DNA of 64,000 bases from Amycolatopsis sulphurea. Its GTDB lineage: Bacteria; Actinomycetota; Actinomycetes; Mycobacteriales; Pseudonocardiaceae. Position numbers and translations under genes: made by a program. Position 1 is the first letter of the stretch, and every line of letters begins with the position of its first letter. This document shows, one piece after another, positions 58,234-64,000 of this stretch. Location of the stretch: positions 1,240,001-1,304,000 of the forward strand of contig NZ_PDJK01000001.1 of the NCBI RefSeq assembly GCF_002564045.1. Reading direction: 5' to 3'. The notes under the pieces were generated by a model. It saw nothing but the letters and a program-made list of their open reading frames with translations. It was not told where the DNA came from and did not search any database.

Positions 58234-58740
58234 TCAGCGACCGCGCACGTCGTCGGTGAACTGCTGCTGGCACTGCTCGATCTTGGTCCGCTCGCCGTTC
58301 GCCTGGTTCAGGCAGTCCTGCAGATTGGTCAGCTGATTGCCGAACTTCGCGAAAATCGACCCGACCAGCACGGCCAGCAGCACGCCGATCACCAGGCCGA
58401 TCGAGCCGGTGACCACACCGGAGATCGACATACCCTTGTTCGTGGCCTCCCCGCGGTTCGCGCGTTTGATGCCGAGGATGCCGAAGATCAGCGCGAGGAC
58501 GCCGAGCACGATGCCGCCCCACACGGTCCAGCACAGCACGAGGGCCAGAATGCCCAGCACCAGCGCCGTAACCCCGAAACCGTTGCGCGGCGTCACCGGC
58601 TGCCCGTACCCCGGGGGCGGCGGGGCGGGATAGGACCCGTCCGGGTTCCCCGGATACTGCGCGGGTTGCGGGTACTGCGGGGCCTGGGGGTACTGGGGTG
58701 TCTGCGGGTGCTGCGGGGTCTGATCGTCGGGCGTGCTCAT
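58234..58740 (-). CDS. DUF4190-domain membrane protein
   Basis: 168 residues. A Pro/Gln/Tyr-rich cytoplasmic N-terminus (repeated PQYPQ-like units to residue ~50) precedes two hydrophobic segments, FGVTALVLGILALVLCWTVWGGIVLGVLALIFGILGIKRANRG and ISGVVTGSIGLVIGVLLAVLVGSIF, the DUF4190 arrangement. The tail has two cysteines (LQDCLNQ, IEQCQQQ). Function unknown; such proteins are often cell-envelope associated. Confidence 0.8.
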   Translation of the reverse strand: MSTPDDQTPQHPQTPQYPQAPQYPQPAQYPGNPDGSYPAPPPPGYGQPVTPRNGFGVTALVLGILALVLCWTVWGGIVLGVLALIFGILGIKRANRGEATNKGMSISGVVTGSIGLVIGVLLAVLVGSIFAKFGNQLTNLQDCLNQANGERTKIEQCQQQFTDDVRGR

Positions 58741-58872
58741 CGTCCTGGTCCCTTTCCGCCACGGGCGTGCTGCCCCGGCGCGAACCTTATCGACCGAGAC
58801 GCCCGATTGTTACCGACCGCCACGACCGTGACAGATTCGTGCCGGTCGCGCGACCCCGGACGGCGGCGCAGG

Positions 58873-59454
58873 TCAGCCCGTGCGGCGGGAATTGCGACGC
58901 TGAGTCAGCTCGTCCGGCACGACGGCCTCGACCACTCCACCGTCCGCGCGTTCGGCGGGGAACTCGTGGATAGTGCCGCTGATCTCCTGCATCGCCCCGC
59001 TGACCGCGATACCGAACACGCCCTGGCCGCCCTGCAGCAGGTCGACGATCTCCTCCGGCGAGGTGCACTCGTACACCGTGGTGCCGTCGGAGAACAGCGT
59101 GACCTTGGCCAGATCCCGCACCCCGCGTACCCGCAGGTGCTCGACCGCGACCCGGATGTTCTGCAGCGACACCCCGGTGTCCAGCAGCCGCTTGACCACC
59201 TTGAGGACCAGGATGTCCTTGAACGAGTACAGCCGCTGGGAACCAGACCCGTGCGCGGTGCGGATGCTCGGCGCGATCAGCTTCGTGCGCGCCCAGTAGT
59301 CCAGCTGACGGTAGGTGATCCCGGCGATCTGACAGGCCGCCGGTCCGCGGTAGCCAACCAGTTCGTCGGGCAGCGAGGCGTCGGGGAACAGCTCACCCTG
59401 CTCCCCGTCCGCGGCACGAACAGGCGGCCTCTCCGGACTACCAGCCTCGACCAC
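58873..59454 (-). CDS. Conserved actinobacterial MerR-family regulator (Rv1830-like)
   Basis: 193 residues from GTG 59454, with GGGGAGG upstream. Helix-turn-helix RGPAACQIAGITYRQLDYWARTKLIAPSIRTAHGSGSQRLYSFKDILVLKVVKRLLDTGVSLQNIRVAVEHLR and the conserved tail LFSDGTTVYECTSPEEIVDLLQGGQGVFGIAVSGAMQEI. In mycobacteria the orthologue follows the same genes (gcvH, garA, a second MerR, a bifunctional nuclease). Here a TetR gene is inserted between it and the nuclease. A paralogue lies at 16163. Confidence 0.9.
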   Translation of the reverse strand: MVEAGSPERPPVRAADGEQGELFPDASLPDELVGYRGPAACQIAGITYRQLDYWARTKLIAPSIRTAHGSGSQRLYSFKDILVLKVVKRLLDTGVSLQNIRVAVEHLRVRGVRDLAKVTLFSDGTTVYECTSPEEIVDLLQGGQGVFGIAVSGAMQEISGTIHEFPAERADGGVVEAVVPDELTQRRNSRRTG

Positions 59455-59575
59455 GCAAGCCTCCCCTCGCCCGACCCGGCGGCCGGCGAACCACAGCCGG
59501 CCGGACCCAGGAGCGGGATCGACCGGGGAGTATCGGCCACGACCGCTCGCGGTCGGCGAATCACATCGTGGCGAT

Positions 59576-59594
59576 TTACCGCCTTCGACGGTAA
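59576..59594. promoter_or_regulatory. Inverted repeat TTACCG-CCTTCGA-CGGTAA upstream of the MerR gene
   Basis: A perfect 6-7-6 repeat 122 bp before the GTG in the 287-bp divergent gap with the TetR gene. It is a possible operator for either regulator. Confidence 0.5.
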
Positions 59595-59741
59595 GGCCGC
59601 GCCGCGAGCCGGTCAACGCGACGCGCGGCGGACCTCAACGCCGTATCGAGAGTTGGCCCGTTCGCCGTATCGGAGAGCACTTCCGTCCCTCGCCCGCACA
59701 ACCCCGTCGACAATCTTACTCAGGGGTGTTACTTTTTACTC

Positions 59742-60374
59742 ATGCAAGTAATTCCGGACAGCCGGGCCGAACTCGGCCTCAGCATCACCGAGGCCACCAC
59801 CCGGGCACAGATCATCGGGGCGACGATCGCGACGATCGCCGAGCAGGGCTACGCGCGCACCACCTTCACGCGAATCAAGGAGCGGGCCGGGCTCAGCAGC
59901 ACGCGACTGATCTCGTATCACTTCACGAACAAAGCCGGTCTCCTGCAAGCAGTGTTGAGCACCGTCGTCGAAACAAGAACGCAATACCTCAGCGAACACA
60001 GCACGGGGATCGACCCGGGCGACCGGCGCGGAAACCTGCGCGCATACCTGGAAACCTCCGTAGCGTTCCTCCGCGATTACCCTCAGTGCGTACAGGTTCT
60101 CGTCGAACTGGGTGCGCACACCGGGGATCGGGACGGCTGGTCGATGACCGGCGTGATGCTGACGCAGGTGCGCACGGGATTCGTGCAACGGCAACTGGAA
60201 CAGGGCAAACGGGAAGGGGTCTTCGGCGACATCTCCGCCGATGTGGTCGCGCTGTCGATCGCGCAGGCCGTGGACGGGGTGGCGGCCGCCTACGCCGCCG
60301 ATCCGGCTCTCGATCTGGATCGGTACGGGCGGGAACTCGCGGATCTGTTCGACCGCGCCACGGCTGTCCGGTAA
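59742..60374 (+). CDS. TetR-family regulator
   Basis: 210 residues. Helix-turn-helix RAQIIGATIATIAEQGYARTTFTRIKERAGLSSTRLISYHFTNKAGLLQAVL, C-terminal TetR domain LRAYLETSVAFLRDYPQCVQVLVELGAHTG. TCGACA-N17-TACTTT ends seven bases before the ATG, so a leaderless mRNA is likely; the GAGTAA/TTACTC motif occurs twice around this promoter. It interrupts an otherwise conserved gene block and converges on the nuclease gene, so it is probably an acquired gene. No target is adjacent. Confidence 0.88.
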   Translation: MQVIPDSRAELGLSITEATTRAQIIGATIATIAEQGYARTTFTRIKERAGLSSTRLISYHFTNKAGLLQAVLSTVVETRTQYLSEHSTGIDPGDRRGNLRAYLETSVAFLRDYPQCVQVLVELGAHTGDRDGWSMTGVMLTQVRTGFVQRQLEQGKREGVFGDISADVVALSIAQAVDGVAAAYAADPALDLDRYGRELADLFDRATAVR

Positions 60375-60389
60375 TCCACGGGAAATACT

Positions 60390-60424
60390 CCGGTGCGAGC
60401 GGGGAGCCAGGCCCCGCTCACCGG
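60390..60424. terminator. Bidirectional terminator between TetR and nuclease genes
   Basis: GAGCGGGG-AGCCAGG-CCCCGCTC, extended by CCGGTG/CACCGG-type pairing with one bulge, between the two convergent stop codons. Confidence 0.65.
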
Positions 60425-60432
60425 CGGGCGGC

Positions 60433-60906
60433 TCAGGTGTCGGCGCCGCGGAAATCCTCAGGGGACACCGAATCGAGGAATTCGCGGAACTTCTCGACCT
60501 CGTCCTCCTGCTCGTCCGGGATGATCAGGCCCGCCTCCTCCAGCACCGCGTCCACGGCGTGGATGGGCACCCCGATCCGCAGCGCCAGTGCGACCGAGTC
60601 GCTGGGCCGCGCGGACACCCGGACATCCCCGTCGAAGACCAGCTCGGCGAAGAACGTGCCTTCCTTGAGGTCGGTGATCACGACCTGTTCCAGTTCCCGG
60701 CCGAGCGCGCCGATGACCTCCTTGAGCAGGTCGTGCGTCAGTGGCCGGGCGGGTCGGACTCCCTGCTGCTCCAAGGCGATCGCGGTGGCTTCGACCGAGC
60801 CGATCCAGATCGGCAGGTACCGCTCGCCCTCGGTCTCCCGCAGCAACAAGATCGGCTGATTGGCGGGCAGTTCGACCCGCACGCCGACGACGCGCATCTC
60901 GCTCAT
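60433..60906 (-). CDS. Bifunctional nuclease family protein (DUF151, Rv1829-like)
   Basis: 157 residues from ATG 60906. MRVVGVRVELPANQPILLLRETEGERYLPIWIGSVEATAIALEQQGV and LTHDLLKEVIGALGRELEQVVITDLKEGTFFAELVF are the DUF151 core, followed by SARPSDSVALALRIGVPIHAVDAVL. The acidic tail (EQEDEVEKFREFLDSVSPEDF) is typical of actinobacteria. Plant and bacterial relatives are reported to have nuclease activity; the role here is unsettled. Position in the garA-ftsR block is conserved. Confidence 0.92.
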   Translation of the reverse strand: MSEMRVVGVRVELPANQPILLLRETEGERYLPIWIGSVEATAIALEQQGVRPARPLTHDLLKEVIGALGRELEQVVITDLKEGTFFAELVFDGDVRVSARPSDSVALALRIGVPIHAVDAVLEEAGLIIPDEQEDEVEKFREFLDSVSPEDFRGADT

Positions 60907-61137
60907 CGGGCTTCGCCTCCCTCTCGTGCACACGGGCTGCAGCGCTTGCGACGTTCTCGCGCCGTTGGTTCCGACGCTACCCGTCATCCGGGCGCTGTGC
61001 TCGCTAGTGGCGGACATTCTCGGTTCGCGGCGGCGCAAACCGTCTCTTCTCACGGTACGGCATGCACGCGCGAACATTCAGTCATTGACAACCGCCGCGC
61101 AACGTTTCTCACATCGCCGGCGGGCACCGGGCCGGGT

Positions 61138-61905
61138 TCAATCGCCGGCGACGCTCCGGATCCCGGCTTTCACGAGCAGTGTGTGCAAGGTGACCGACAG
61201 TGCGGCCAGCTCCCGGACCAACTCGTCGGCGCGGGCCTTCGCGTCCGCGTCGCGATGGCGGTACACGGGGGTCACGATCTGCTCCAGCAAACCCACTTCG
61301 CGGTCGGCCGCGGCGCGGAAGGCACGCAGATGTCTCGGCTCGATACCGAACTCGGTCAGTGCCCGCGCGGTCCGCGCGATCAGCACCGACTCGGGACCGA
61401 AGAACCCGGCCGGACCGGGCCGCAGCAGGCCGTACTGGCACAGCTCGGCCAGCGCCTGCTCGTCGATGCCGGCCTGTGCCAGCAGGTCCTCCTGGGTCAG
61501 CCGGGTGTCCGGTCCCGGCTCGAAGTCCGCCGCCGCGGGCAGTCCCGCCGTGCTCGGATCGCCCAGCGGGACCAGGCGGCGCGGCAGCCGCGGCACGGCC
61601 GGGACCGCCGCATCCGGCTCGGCTCCGGCGTCGGCCGCGTCCAGCTGTTCCTTGATGACCTTCAGCGGCAGGTAGTGATCGCGCTGTGCGGACAGCACGA
61701 ACCGCAGGCGTTCGACGTCCGCCGGGGCGAACTGCCGGTAGCCCGAGGGCGTGCGGCCCGGCCGGACCAGTCCTTCGGCTTCCAGGAACCGGATCTTGGA
61801 GATGGTGACATCGGGGAAGTCGCCGCGCAGCTGCGCGAGCACCGCCCCGATGCTCATCCCCTCGCGCCGGGCCTGGTAGCGACCGGGCCGGCCGGCCGCC
61901 GTCAC
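61138..61905 (-). CDS. ftsR: MerR-family regulator of cell division genes (FtsR, Rv1828-like)
   Basis: 255 residues from GTG 61905, overlapping the garA stop (GTGA). Winged helix MSIGAVLAQLRGDFPDVTISKIRFLEAEGLVRPGRTPSGYRQFAPADVERLRFVLSAQRDHYLPLKVIKEQL, an Ala/Pro linker, then a C-terminal domain (LTQEDLLAQAGIDEQALAELCQYGLL...FGIEPRHLRAFRAAADREVGLLEQIVTPVYRHRD). The corynebacterial orthologue activates ftsZ. The gene order garA-ftsR-nuclease matches mycobacteria. Confidence 0.9.
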   Translation of the reverse strand: MTAAGRPGRYQARREGMSIGAVLAQLRGDFPDVTISKIRFLEAEGLVRPGRTPSGYRQFAPADVERLRFVLSAQRDHYLPLKVIKEQLDAADAGAEPDAAVPAVPRLPRRLVPLGDPSTAGLPAAADFEPGPDTRLTQEDLLAQAGIDEQALAELCQYGLLRPGPAGFFGPESVLIARTARALTEFGIEPRHLRAFRAAADREVGLLEQIVTPVYRHRDADAKARADELVRELAALSVTLHTLLVKAGIRSVAGD

Positions 61906-62369
61906 TGCGCCCCCTGGCCCCCCTGGCCCGGGCCGGTCAGGAAGACCAGGCGGAACTTGCCGATCTGCACCTCGTCGCCGCCGGCCAGCACGGCCTGGTC
62001 CACCGGCTCGCGGTTGACGTAGGTGCCGTTCAGGCTGCCCACGTCGATCACCACGAACTCGCCGCCCTCACGCCGGAATTCGGCGTGCCGGCGGGAGACC
62101 GTGACGTCGTCGAGGAAGATGTCGCTGTCCGGGTGCCGTCCCGCGCTGGTGGTGTCGCGGTCCAGCAGGAAGCGGGACCCCGCGTTGGGGCCGCGCTTGA
62201 CGACCAGGAGTGCGGAACCCGGCGGCAGGGCGTCGACGCCCTGTACCGGGGCTTCCGCGGCCGGGCCGGACTCCTGGGCTTCGACGTCGGCCAGGAAATC
62301 GGCCCGGAAGACAGAGGTCCGCTCCGGAGACTGCTCCGGGGGAACGCCGGGCCCGTCGTTCGTGCTCAC
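61902..62369 (-). CDS. garA: FHA-domain metabolic regulator GarA/OdhI
   Basis: 155 residues. N-terminal phosphorylation peptide followed by the FHA domain (SAGRHPDSDIFLDDVTVSRRHAEFRREGGEFVVIDVGSLNGTYVNREPV), with the phosphothreonine-binding residues Arg, Ser-x-x-His and Asn in place. Unphosphorylated GarA inhibits 2-oxoglutarate dehydrogenase and adjusts glutamate metabolism. The phosphorylation site reads PERTSVFRADFL, whereas mycobacterial GarA has ETTS: only one of the two threonines is present. Confidence 0.95.
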   Translation of the reverse strand: MSTNDGPGVPPEQSPERTSVFRADFLADVEAQESGPAAEAPVQGVDALPPGSALLVVKRGPNAGSRFLLDRDTTSAGRHPDSDIFLDDVTVSRRHAEFRREGGEFVVIDVGSLNGTYVNREPVDQAVLAGGDEVQIGKFRLVFLTGPGQGGQGAQ

Positions 62370-62439
62370 CTGAGCTCTCCTCTACACAAGATGTTGCCAT
62401 CGACCAAGAACGTGCGGTGGTCAACGTACCGTGCCTGCC

Positions 62440-62471
62440 CGGTTCCGGGGCCCGCGGCTCCCCCGAAACCG
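62440..62471 (-). terminator. Hairpin directly after gcvH
   Basis: CGGTTCCGGGG / CCCCGAAACCG, an 11-bp stem with one mismatch, touching the gcvH stop. It separates gcvH from garA transcription at least in part. Confidence 0.6.
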
Positions 62472-62855
62472 TCAGCCGGGCAGGAGTGCCTGGTAGGCCT
62501 CGGCCTCCAGCAGCGCGTCCAGGCCCGCCGGGTCGTCCAGCCGGATCTCGACCAGCCAGCCCTCGCCGTAGGGATCGGAGTTGATCAGCTCCGGCGCGTC
62601 GGTCACCGCGGCGTTGACCGCGACCACCTCGCCGCCCACCGGAGCGAACAGCTCGGACACGCTCTTGGTCGATTCGACCTCGCCGAACGCGTCGCCCGCG
62701 CCGAGCCGCCGTCCGGTCTCGGGCAGCTCGACGAACACCACGTCACCGAGCTGGCCCTGGGCGTACTCGGTGATGCCCACCCGCACCAGCGAGCCGTCCC
62801 GGACCGCGACCCACTCGTGTTCCTCGGTATAGCGCAGCTCCTCCGGAATCGTCAA
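62472..62855 (-). CDS. gcvH: Glycine cleavage system H protein
   Basis: 127 residues. It starts with TTG at 62855, supported by GGGGAGGG immediately upstream and the normal N-terminus MTIPEELRYTEEHEWVAV. The lipoyl-lysine lies in FGEVESTKSVSELFAPVGGEV. GcvH shuttles the aminomethyl group between the P, T and L proteins. It stands apart from other gcv genes here, as in mycobacteria. Confidence 0.95.
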   Translation of the reverse strand: MTIPEELRYTEEHEWVAVRDGSLVRVGITEYAQGQLGDVVFVELPETGRRLGAGDAFGEVESTKSVSELFAPVGGEVVAVNAAVTDAPELINSDPYGEGWLVEIRLDDPAGLDALLEAEAYQALLPG

Positions 62856-62903
62856 CGCCCTCCCCTTTCCTGGTACCGGAATCGGTCCCGGGTAAGTCTT
62901 CCA

Positions 62904-63491
62904 CTACGCGGTGCGCAGCGCGCGCACTGCCTGGACCACATAGAGGACCCCGGACCAGACATAGAGCACGCCGCCCCAGATCATGAACGCGTACGCGATC
63001 GGGCGGGCGATCGCGGCGAGCGTGGAGCCACCCTGGGTGACCAGCAGGAACGGGAACGCGTACATCAGCACGAACGTCGCCCCCTTGCCGATGTAGGTCA
63101 CCTCGGGCGGGGAGAACCCGCGGCGGCGCAGCACCAGCACGCACACGCCGAGCACCAGCTCCCGCACCACCAGCGGCGCCACCACCCACCACGGGATGAT
63201 GTCGCGCAGCAGGAACGCGACGAGCGTGGCGAGGATGTAGAGCCGGTCCGCGGCCGGGTCGAGCAGCTGGCCGAGCCGCGACATCTGGTCGAGCCACCGG
63301 GCGAGCTTGCCGTCGAGCCAGTCGGTGAGTGCGGAGAAGATGAGCAGGGCCAGCGCCCAGCCGTCCTCCTTCGGCCCGAGCAGCAGCCAGAGGAACACCG
63401 GCACCCCGGCCAGCCGCGCCAGCGACAGCAGGTTGGGCACGGTCAGCGCCTGCCGCAGCAGGGAGGGCTCGGTCTCGGGGGCCGTGGTCAC
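62904..63491 (-). CDS. CDP-alcohol phosphatidyltransferase (PgsA-like)
   Basis: 195 residues from GTG 63491, with about six membrane helices. The signature D-G-x2-A-R-x8-G-x3-D-x3-D is seen in LDGKLARWLDQMSRLGQLLDPAADR. It transfers a phosphatidyl group from CDP-diacylglycerol to an alcohol such as glycerol phosphate. It corresponds to the second pgsA gene of mycobacteria, which precedes gcvH after three intervening genes; those genes are absent here. Confidence 0.92.
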   Translation of the reverse strand: MTTAPETEPSLLRQALTVPNLLSLARLAGVPVFLWLLLGPKEDGWALALLIFSALTDWLDGKLARWLDQMSRLGQLLDPAADRLYILATLVAFLLRDIIPWWVVAPLVVRELVLGVCVLVLRRRGFSPPEVTYIGKGATFVLMYAFPFLLVTQGGSTLAAIARPIAYAFMIWGGVLYVWSGVLYVVQAVRALRTA

Positions 63492-64000
63492 GGACCAAGC
63501 CTAGAGTCACCCGGTTCGCCGGGTTTCGCCGCCACGGGATGGGTGGGTCTTGGTAAGTCCGGGGCCGGGGTCTGCCCCACGGAGGGCAGGAGCGGGGTCG
63601 GCGGTGGGGTTTGCGTCGGGGTGGTGGCTTCGGGACTCCGGTGGACGTGCAGGCGCGGCGCCGGGCTCGCAGGCCAAGTGGGGTCGGCAGCGCGCACGGG
63701 ACGGGTGTCGCGGCGGAAGCAGGCCAAGCGGGGTCACCCGGTGCGAGCGGCCCGCTCGCACCGGCCCCTGGGACGACGCCACCGCCCGGCGTCGAGGCCG
63801 GGCCGCAGGCCCGAACCGCCCGGTACCGGGCGAACCGGCCACGAGCGCGACGGACCCGACGATCCGGGGATGACCGGACGGAATGTGCGCAGCCAGTACG
63901 ATCCTGATCGCTTGGAGTGAGCAAGGGCGGAGGAGTCCTGCGCGACCGGATCCGGCCGCCGACGATGGGCAGGTCGGCCGCGAAGGGCAAGTCACCGTAA
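63492..64000. other. Region upstream of the phosphatidyltransferase gene, no confident gene
   Basis: 509 bp of very GC-rich sequence. Open frames on both strands have arginine/proline-rich composition typical of non-coding frames. A 27-residue frame from GTG 63917 ends in TAA at the last base; a TACGAT -10-like box lies just before it, but it has no family resemblance. Confidence 0.4.

Noticed and set aside
63917..64000. Small gene ending at the window edge
   Set aside because: Only 27 codons, low complexity, no family resemblance; the -10-like box alone is not enough.
1..64000. Polyketide/non-ribosomal peptide cluster, prophage, tRNA or rRNA genes
   Set aside because: No carrier domains, condensation or ketosynthase motifs, phage structural genes or RNA-gene signatures were found; the several acyl-CoA ligases all lack carrier-protein partners.

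Overview
The window is GC-rich actinobacterial DNA, most likely from the Pseudonocardiaceae and probably an Amycolatopsis-like genome. The evidence is the codon bias, frequent GTG starts, ATGA/GTGA stop-start overlaps, apparently leaderless promoters and, at 58.2-63.5 kb, the conserved actinobacterial block pgsA-gcvH-garA-ftsR-bifunctional nuclease-MerR. No rRNA, tRNA, CRISPR array, intact insertion sequence or phage was recognised.

The layout from left to right is as follows. 0-16 kb: an oligopeptide ABC importer with two tandem M19 dipeptidase-like genes, an alpha/beta hydrolase, a beta-lactamase-fold serine hydrolase, a DmpA/BapA-type P1 peptidase, a GntR regulator, and a divergent acyl-CoA ligase plus ThDP-dependent lyase. 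16-19.5 kb: a MerR/sigma-like pair, a small membrane protein and an amino-acid permease. 19.5-27.6 kb: a truncated sugar isomerase and a Puu-like gamma-glutamyl (poly)amine cluster (C26 hydrolase, SDR, glutamine-synthetase-like ligase, APC permease, aldehyde dehydrogenase) with a FadR-type regulator. 27.7-32.5 kb: a flavin monooxygenase/TetR pair, an SRPBCC protein, a broken DUF4177-like gene and a two-component system. 32.5-45.6 kb: a secreted TAP-type hydrolase, a DUF885 peptidase, an S9 peptidase, a second GntR paralogue, a five-gene B12-mutase operon and a third M19 dipeptidase. 45.7-50.2 kb: a deletion scar (LysR and SdhB fragments), an orphan histidine kinase with an ABC exporter, and a membrane protein. 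50.3-52.4 kb: an acyl-CoA ligase and a YrdB-like protein. 52.9-57.5 kb: a Das-like aminosugar ABC importer with a GH3 N-acetylglucosaminidase. 57.5-58.2 kb: a repeat copy and a pseudogene. The conserved block follows.

The most interesting system is the B12-mutase operon at 39.5-44.5 kb. The mutase has Gln at the Arg207 position of methylmalonyl-CoA mutase and Asp at the position that is diagnostic of 2-hydroxyisobutyryl-CoA mutase. Its operon partners are a MeaB GTPase, an acyl-CoA ligase and a hotdog protein that resembles 3-aminobutyryl-CoA/beta-alanyl-CoA ammonia-lyase. The simplest reading is a pathway from 2-aminoisobutyrate (Aib), or a similar alpha,alpha-disubstituted amino acid: CoA activation, carbon-skeleton rearrangement to 3-aminobutyryl-CoA, then deamination to crotonyl-CoA.

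An inverted repeat, TGGCCTA-N6-TAGGCCA, precedes this operon, the M19 dipeptidase-like genes, the importer region, the P1 peptidase, the DUF885 and S9 peptidases, and the ligase/ThDP-lyase pair, and it lies next to one or both GntR genes. I infer one regulon that imports and dismantles unusual peptides (for example Aib-rich peptaibols) and degrades the released alpha-branched acids. The motif and gene content are read directly from the sequence; the substrate is an inference.
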